From positions 38,330,380 to 38,394,379 of the forward strand of contig CM060080.1 of NCBI GenBank assembly GCA_030533445.1: a stretch of DNA of 64,000 bases, in the 5' to 3' direction. Below the pieces are notes generated by a model. The model did not search any database. It saw only the letters and a list, made by a program, of their open reading frames with translations, and was not told the origin of the DNA. This document shows positions 59,247 to 64,000 of the stretch, piece after piece (the stretch's first letter is position 1; every line of letters starts with the position of its first letter). Made by a program: the position numbers and the translations under genes. Source of the DNA: Cyprinodon diabolis (taxonomy: Eukaryota > Chordata > Actinopteri > Cyprinodontiformes > Cyprinodontidae).

Positions 59247-62200
59247 GGGTGCCCAGAGAAACCTGATGGAGAGGCCATTCTACCTGTATTAACTCAACAC
59301 CCACAAACAGAACCCACCATTGATGTCACTATATATGACAGCCATCATCGCTTCATGATTGATACAGGAGCGGCCTACTCCTGTATAGGGAAAAGTGGAA
59401 TTGGCCTGCCTCTCTCAGCATCAAAGATTCGAACAGTAGGTTTCTCTGGGAAGACTCAAATAATACCCATGACTGAGCCAGTTCCCATGATCATAGGTGA
59501 AAAGACTGTGTGTGCACCACTGCTTTACTCAGAAGACACCCCAATCAATCTACTGGGTAGAGATGTGCTGTGCCAGCTCAATGCACAAATTAAATGTACC
59601 CCTAATGGAATATCTTTTGAAGCAACAGACAAGAATGAAGCCTACATGATGCCACTAGGCCCACTAATGACCCCCCAGACAACAAGCCATGAGCTAGTAG
59701 ACCAAGTATTTTGGCTGAAACTCACATCACCAACTTCCTTCCTCCAACTGGAGTGGGAAACATGGAGACCCCTGATAATGAATCACTACGATATACTGTA
59801 TCTAAAGAACCTTTTCTTCCTCTCCATTGTACCATGTTTTATGACAAAGGCAAAACACACGAAGACTACGAGAAAAGGATGAAGGGGATGAAGAAATTAA
59901 CAACAAAACAACTGTCATCCAATACGCTGACATAGTGATTGGACCACAAGGAGCTGCAGCTGTTGTCACATTTCCTGATAAAGAGGTAGCAGAATGGTTC
60001 CAGGTTACCAACTCAGCACCACATGTCACATTACTGATTGCAGACAAGTATGAGTCACATGACCTAGGACCCATGGTTCAAAAACCCAAGCAAGTCACTG
60101 AATGGGATGACACAGCATGGGACTGCATTAGCATGTCCAAAGATGGACTGTTCTTCAAAATCTCATTCTCACAAGCTGATGAAGTAATAGCAGAACACAT
60201 TAAAGTTCCTGGGAAAAGACAAATGGCAGTGGCTGCAGAACATGAATCATTATTAGAACAAGTTCCAGAGCAGGTATGGTCTAAAAGTAAAACAGATGTA
60301 GGATTAGTGAAATCAGCAGACCCCATCAAATTCACCATCAAACCAAATCCTAAATTGCCCTTCCAAAGACAGTACCCACTTAAACGAGAGGCAGTAGAAG
60401 GAATACAGCCTATTATTACAGGATTAGAAACAGCAGGAGTTCTTAAACCAATAGTAAGTCCCTGTAACACACCAATTTTTCCCATCAGAAAACCCAACAG
60501 TAATGACTACAGACTAGTCCATGATCTAAGATTAATTAATGCTATTGTAGCAGAAGAAATACCAGTAGTACCCCACCCACACACATTACTGAGTAATATA
60601 CCCCCAGGCACCAAATGGTTTACTGTGATAGATCTGTGTTCAGCATTTTTCAGTGTACCGGTCCATCTAGATTCCCAGTATTTGTTTGCATTCACCTACA
60701 AAGGCCAACAATATACTTATTCACGATTACCACAGGGTTTTGTACACTCACCATCAATTTTCAATCGTGTACTGGCAAATGACTTAAATCACCTTGACAT
60801 ACCATCTACAATGTTGATGTATGTTGATGACATTTTGATTTGTTCTGCTTCAAAAGAGCAGTGCGAGAGAGACTCCATTACAGTGTTGACTGCTTTGGCA
60901 GAAGGAGGACACAAAGTAAGTAAACAAAAATTGCAATTCTGCCAGCAAACAGTGGAGTATCTCGGCAGGCAACTCAGTGGGGACAAGAGGTGTATTGCAC
61001 CGTCCCAACTAGAAGCCATAACTCAAATGCCCAAACCTCGGACTGTTGGTCACATGTTGTCTTTCCTTGGCATGGCAGGTTACAGCAGACCGTGGGTGTC
61101 TGATTATGCCATCAAAACGGCTCCGCTGAGAGCCCTGATTAAAGCCGCAGGTCAAGGACACCAGTCGGCTCAATTGCAATGGACAGATGAGGCAGAGGGT
61201 GCGTTCCAGCTGCTGAAACAAGATCTCCAAACTGCTCCTGCTCTGGCCAATCCAGATTATGGCAAACCATTCCATCTCTATGTGGCTGAGCGACAAGGGT
61301 ATGCATGTGCAGTATTGACACCCCCACAGGAAAACAGCCAATTTCTTATTACAGCACAAAATTAGATGGTGTCGAAGAAGGTCTGCCTCCCTGCTGCCAG
61401 GGCTTGGCAGCAGCAGCCTTCGCATACAAAAAGGCCTCAGTTATTACTATGGGCCACCCTGTTATTTTGTATACATCACATCAATTACATGCACTGCTCA
61501 CCAGTCCACGCTTTGTGATAACCCAAGCTCGTTGAACAGGTTATGAAGTTCTGCTTTCAGGACCTGATTTAACAATACAACGCTGTACCACAATTAACCC
61601 AGCCACAAGAATGGTATTGCCCACAGAAGGTGAGCCCCATGATTGTCTCCAGGAGACGGACACCTTCATGAAGGTAAGGGAGGACTTATACAATCATCCA
61701 ATCCCATCTGATCTGACCCTATTCATAGACGGATCATGCGTCAGGGGGGAGACAGGGAATAGAGCTGGATATGGAATAGTCCAACTTAACCCCGATGGGA
61801 CTTTTACCAAGGTACAATCAATGAGCCTAGATCAACCTTGCTCTGCCCAGTTGGCAGAGATAAAAGCTTTAACAGCAGCATGTAAATTGGCTACTGGTAA
61901 AAGAGTGACAATCTATACTGACAGTGCATATGGATATGGGGTATGCCATATAAATGCTAGCATCTGGAAACAACGAGGGTTCGTTAGAACAGATGGCACC
62001 CCAGTGACACATGGGCAAGCTGTAGTAGAATTAATAAAAGCTATGCAACTTCCATCTGCATTAGCTATTGTAAAATGTGCGGCCCATCAGACAGCAAAAA
62101 CACATATTGAAATAGGAAATAACTTAGCAGATGAGGCAGCTAAAGAGGCCACGGGATCAGCAGTGCAGGGACCAATGGTTCATGTAGCTGAGTGCGAACC

Positions 62201-63902
62201 CATTACTAATCTAGCCTCATTAATAGAAGCCCAAAATAACGTATCTGAAGCGGAAAAACGCCTGTGGGTACAAAGGGGGGCGGCTCGGTTAACACACCCC
62301 CATGCTGGGTTGTGGCGTAGTTCTCGAGGACATTTTGTACTACCTTTGTCCTTATTACCGACAGCCATTAAAATAATGCATGGACCTGATCATTGTTCAC
62401 GAGCCCAAGTTGTTCAAAAGTTACAGGCAGTCTGGTGGTCACCTTATATGACACCTATGGTAGACAGAGAACTGGCCTTATGCACACATTGCCCTAAGTA
62501 TAATGTGCGTAAAATGTTTACCCAGCCCTTAGCACACATCCCCATGCCAGACGGTCCGTTCCGCCATCTGATAATGGATTACGTTGACATGATACCTCGG
62601 GTTCAGGGAAAGAGGTATATGTTGGTGGTTGTCTGTAGGTTTAGCAGATGGGTGGAGGCATGTCCCACTGCTAAGAATGACCACAAAGTAGCAGCAAGGT
62701 TTTTGTGTAAAGAAGTTTTTCCCAGATTTGGCATGCCTGATACAATATCATCTGATAACGGACCTCATTTTGTTTCACAGGTGATCCAGCAAATGTTCAA
62801 ACTGTTGTGCATAAAACAGAAGTTTGTTTGTGTGTATCATCCCCAGTCACAGGCATCCGTGGAACAAGCTAACGGAGTGCTGAAATCGAAGATAGCTAAG
62901 ATAATAGCTGACAGCGACAACCGTTTAACTTGGGTTGACGCCTTGCCTGTTGCATTGATGGCAATGCGTTCTCAAACTAACCGAATAACCCATCTTACCC
63001 CTCATGAAATGCTTACAGGTTGACCAATGCCTGTCCCACAGGTTCGCGGACCCCAGCTGCAGGAGGTCTCCTTGGCACAGCTTGAGCGTGAACTGGGGGA
63101 TTACCTCAGGTCCTTAACCCGCATTCACAGGCTTATATTTCAACAGGTGAAAGCAGCTCACAGCCGAGACGAGACACACATTCCAGTGGACGTCAGGGAC
63201 ATTCAAGTTGGTGACAGTGTGTTCATACGAGTCTTTAGACGTCAGTGGAACGAGCCTCGTAGGGAAGGCCCCTTTAAAGTTGTGCTTACCACTCTCACTG
63301 CCCTGAAAGTTGAAGGTAAGCCCTTCTGGTTTCATAAAAACCACTGCATCAGGGATCGGCCTCCAGACCCACCTGGACTTGATCCAGGACCGACGGGCTC
63401 TGCGCATGCTGACAGGGCAGCAACAAGTCTCCCTCCGCAGCACCCCTCCACTAGCTCACAGACTTTAGATGTTGCACCGGTGTCGGGCACTGATGCATCC
63501 CCACTCCCCTCAACGTCAGGCGTCCAAAGACGTTCGGCACGCTTGGCAGCCCGCCAATCACCAATGTCAGGGGACTCTGAGGATGACAGTGTTCATTCTT
63601 ATGCTTCCCATCCACCTTCTGATTCTGGTGGCAATGATGATGATCCTTCTGCCGCTGAGACTTCTTCTGGGTCTGACCCAGATCCATCCGTCGTTCAGGC
63701 ACTGGACAAACTTCTTTCTACTGACCCACCAGATGCTGGTGGAGTCCTGTCCCCTTCACATCCCTCACCTGCACCTTCCCCTTTCTTCCCCTCCCTGTCC
63801 CCTTCCTCCTCCGCGACAAGTGGGCCGTCAATCGACTCGGTCCCGCCCACCACATCGCCGTCTGGGCATCTCCCGTATGCGCCTTCTCCCGACTCTGACT
63901 AA
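59247..63902 (+). pseudogene. pol: retroviral pro-pol, several breaks
   Basis: Pol encodes the enzymes for replication and integration. In order: aspartic protease with DTGA (near 59358) and LLGRDVL; reverse transcriptase (about 60310-61000) with the catalytic YVDD near 60830; RNase H from about 61700 with its four acidic residues visible (FIDGS, AEIKAL, YTDSA, LADEA); integrase with an HHCC zinc finger (CTHC), the D,D35E triad (MDYVD, SSDNGPHF, SVEQANG) and an MLV-like GPF C-terminal domain at about 63260. Breaks: frame changes in 59640-59715, 59842-59935 and 61320-61365; in-frame TGA at 61533-61535 and 63021-63023. The stops fall in otherwise conserved reading, so they are decay and not gene ends. 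The catalytic motifs survive, so inactivation is moderate in age. Confidence 0.85.
63350..63902 (+). pseudogene. Ser/Pro-rich acidic tail after integrase
   Basis: After the integrase C-terminal domain the frame stays open for about 185 codons to the stop at 63900. It is rich in Ser, Pro and Asp with no hydrophobic segment. It contains RRSARLAARQS, a basic patch like those seen near the end of fish retroelement integrases. It could be a pol extension or an overlapping accessory/env leader region. I cannot tell which without the downstream sequence. Confidence 0.55.
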
Positions 63903-64000
63903 TCTTCTTGTTGTGTTAACCCTTTGTGGGTTAACAAGGGGGGATCTTATTAAGGTTACTACTAACAATGTACACACACACTTAATGCGTCACACACAAA
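63903..64000 (+). other. post-pol region, cut by window end
   Basis: 98 bases with an inverted repeat, GTTAACCC/GGGTTAAC, at about 63917-63936, which could form a small hairpin. No env start is visible before the window ends. Confidence 0.4.

Larger units (their letters stand above)
53460..64000 (+). mobile_element. endogenous retrovirus, 5' part (LTR-gag-pol), truncated by the window end
   Basis: The order is LTR with TATA box and AATAAA, tRNA-Arg primer site, long leader, gag with myristoylation signal, late motif and one CCHC knuckle, an in-frame UAG, protease, reverse transcriptase, RNase H, integrase and a Ser/Pro-rich tail. The gag-UAG-pol layout, single zinc knuckle and MLV-like end of integrase place it near gamma- and epsilon-retroviruses (class I). 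At least three extra stops and four frameshifts make it defective. A hAT element has inserted into the leader. Env and the 3' LTR would lie beyond 64000. Confidence 0.88.

Noticed and set aside
63027..63902. separate gene starting at ATG 63027
   Set aside because: It is in frame with integrase, begins three bases after a decay stop (TGA 63021), and its first 110 residues are the integrase C-terminal domain, so it is a continuation of pol.

Overview
The window is nuclear DNA of a ray-finned (teleost) fish. It holds widely spaced multi-exon genes with GT-AG introns, AT-rich non-coding DNA, fish-type L2 LINE tails, tRNA-derived SINEs, TTAA-flanked and hAT-type MITEs, and a retrovirus-like provirus. 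All gene models below were built by hand from splice signals, phase continuity and remembered family sequences. No database search was run.

Layout. 1-2.7 kb: the last coding exon and 3' UTR of an unrecognised plus-strand gene. 2.7-6.4 kb: a complete four-exon D-aspartate oxidase gene (ddo, minus strand), convergent with the first. 6.4-12 kb: non-coding DNA with a CpG promoter-like patch, a large foldback repeat and a transposon relic carrying a perfectly phased 20-bp minisatellite. 12-13.7 kb: a two-coding-exon dusp23 phosphatase gene (plus strand). 15.2-35.5 kb: an afadin-like gene (minus strand, 23 recognised coding exons). It keeps the first Ras-association domain, DIL domain, PDZ domain and acidic/coiled C-terminus, but I find no exons for the second Ras-association or FHA domains. 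39.9-49.0 kb: a complete 11-exon SLC22 organic-cation-transporter gene (minus strand, 547 codons). 53.5 kb to the window end: the 5' part of an endogenous retrovirus with LTR, tRNA-Arg primer site, gag and pol; env and the 3' LTR lie outside.

The host genes do not form a pathway. The introns and intergenic DNA are dense with mobile elements, many with intact target-site duplications: three related solo LTRs with 5-bp duplications, two copies of a 9-bp-duplication element carrying a RecQ-helicase-like fragment, a 3-bp-duplication Harbinger element with a HARBI1-like remnant, a TTAA-flanked MITE, a SINE with a 13-bp duplication, and a hAT element with an 8-bp duplication sitting in the retroviral leader.

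The most unusual items are the domain-reduced afadin paralogue with one unresolved phase break and a GC-AG intron, the helicase-carrying Pack-type element, and the provirus. The provirus combines gag-UAG-pol readthrough architecture, a tRNA-Arg primer site and a long Ser/Pro-rich tail after integrase, and is inactivated by several frameshifts and stops.
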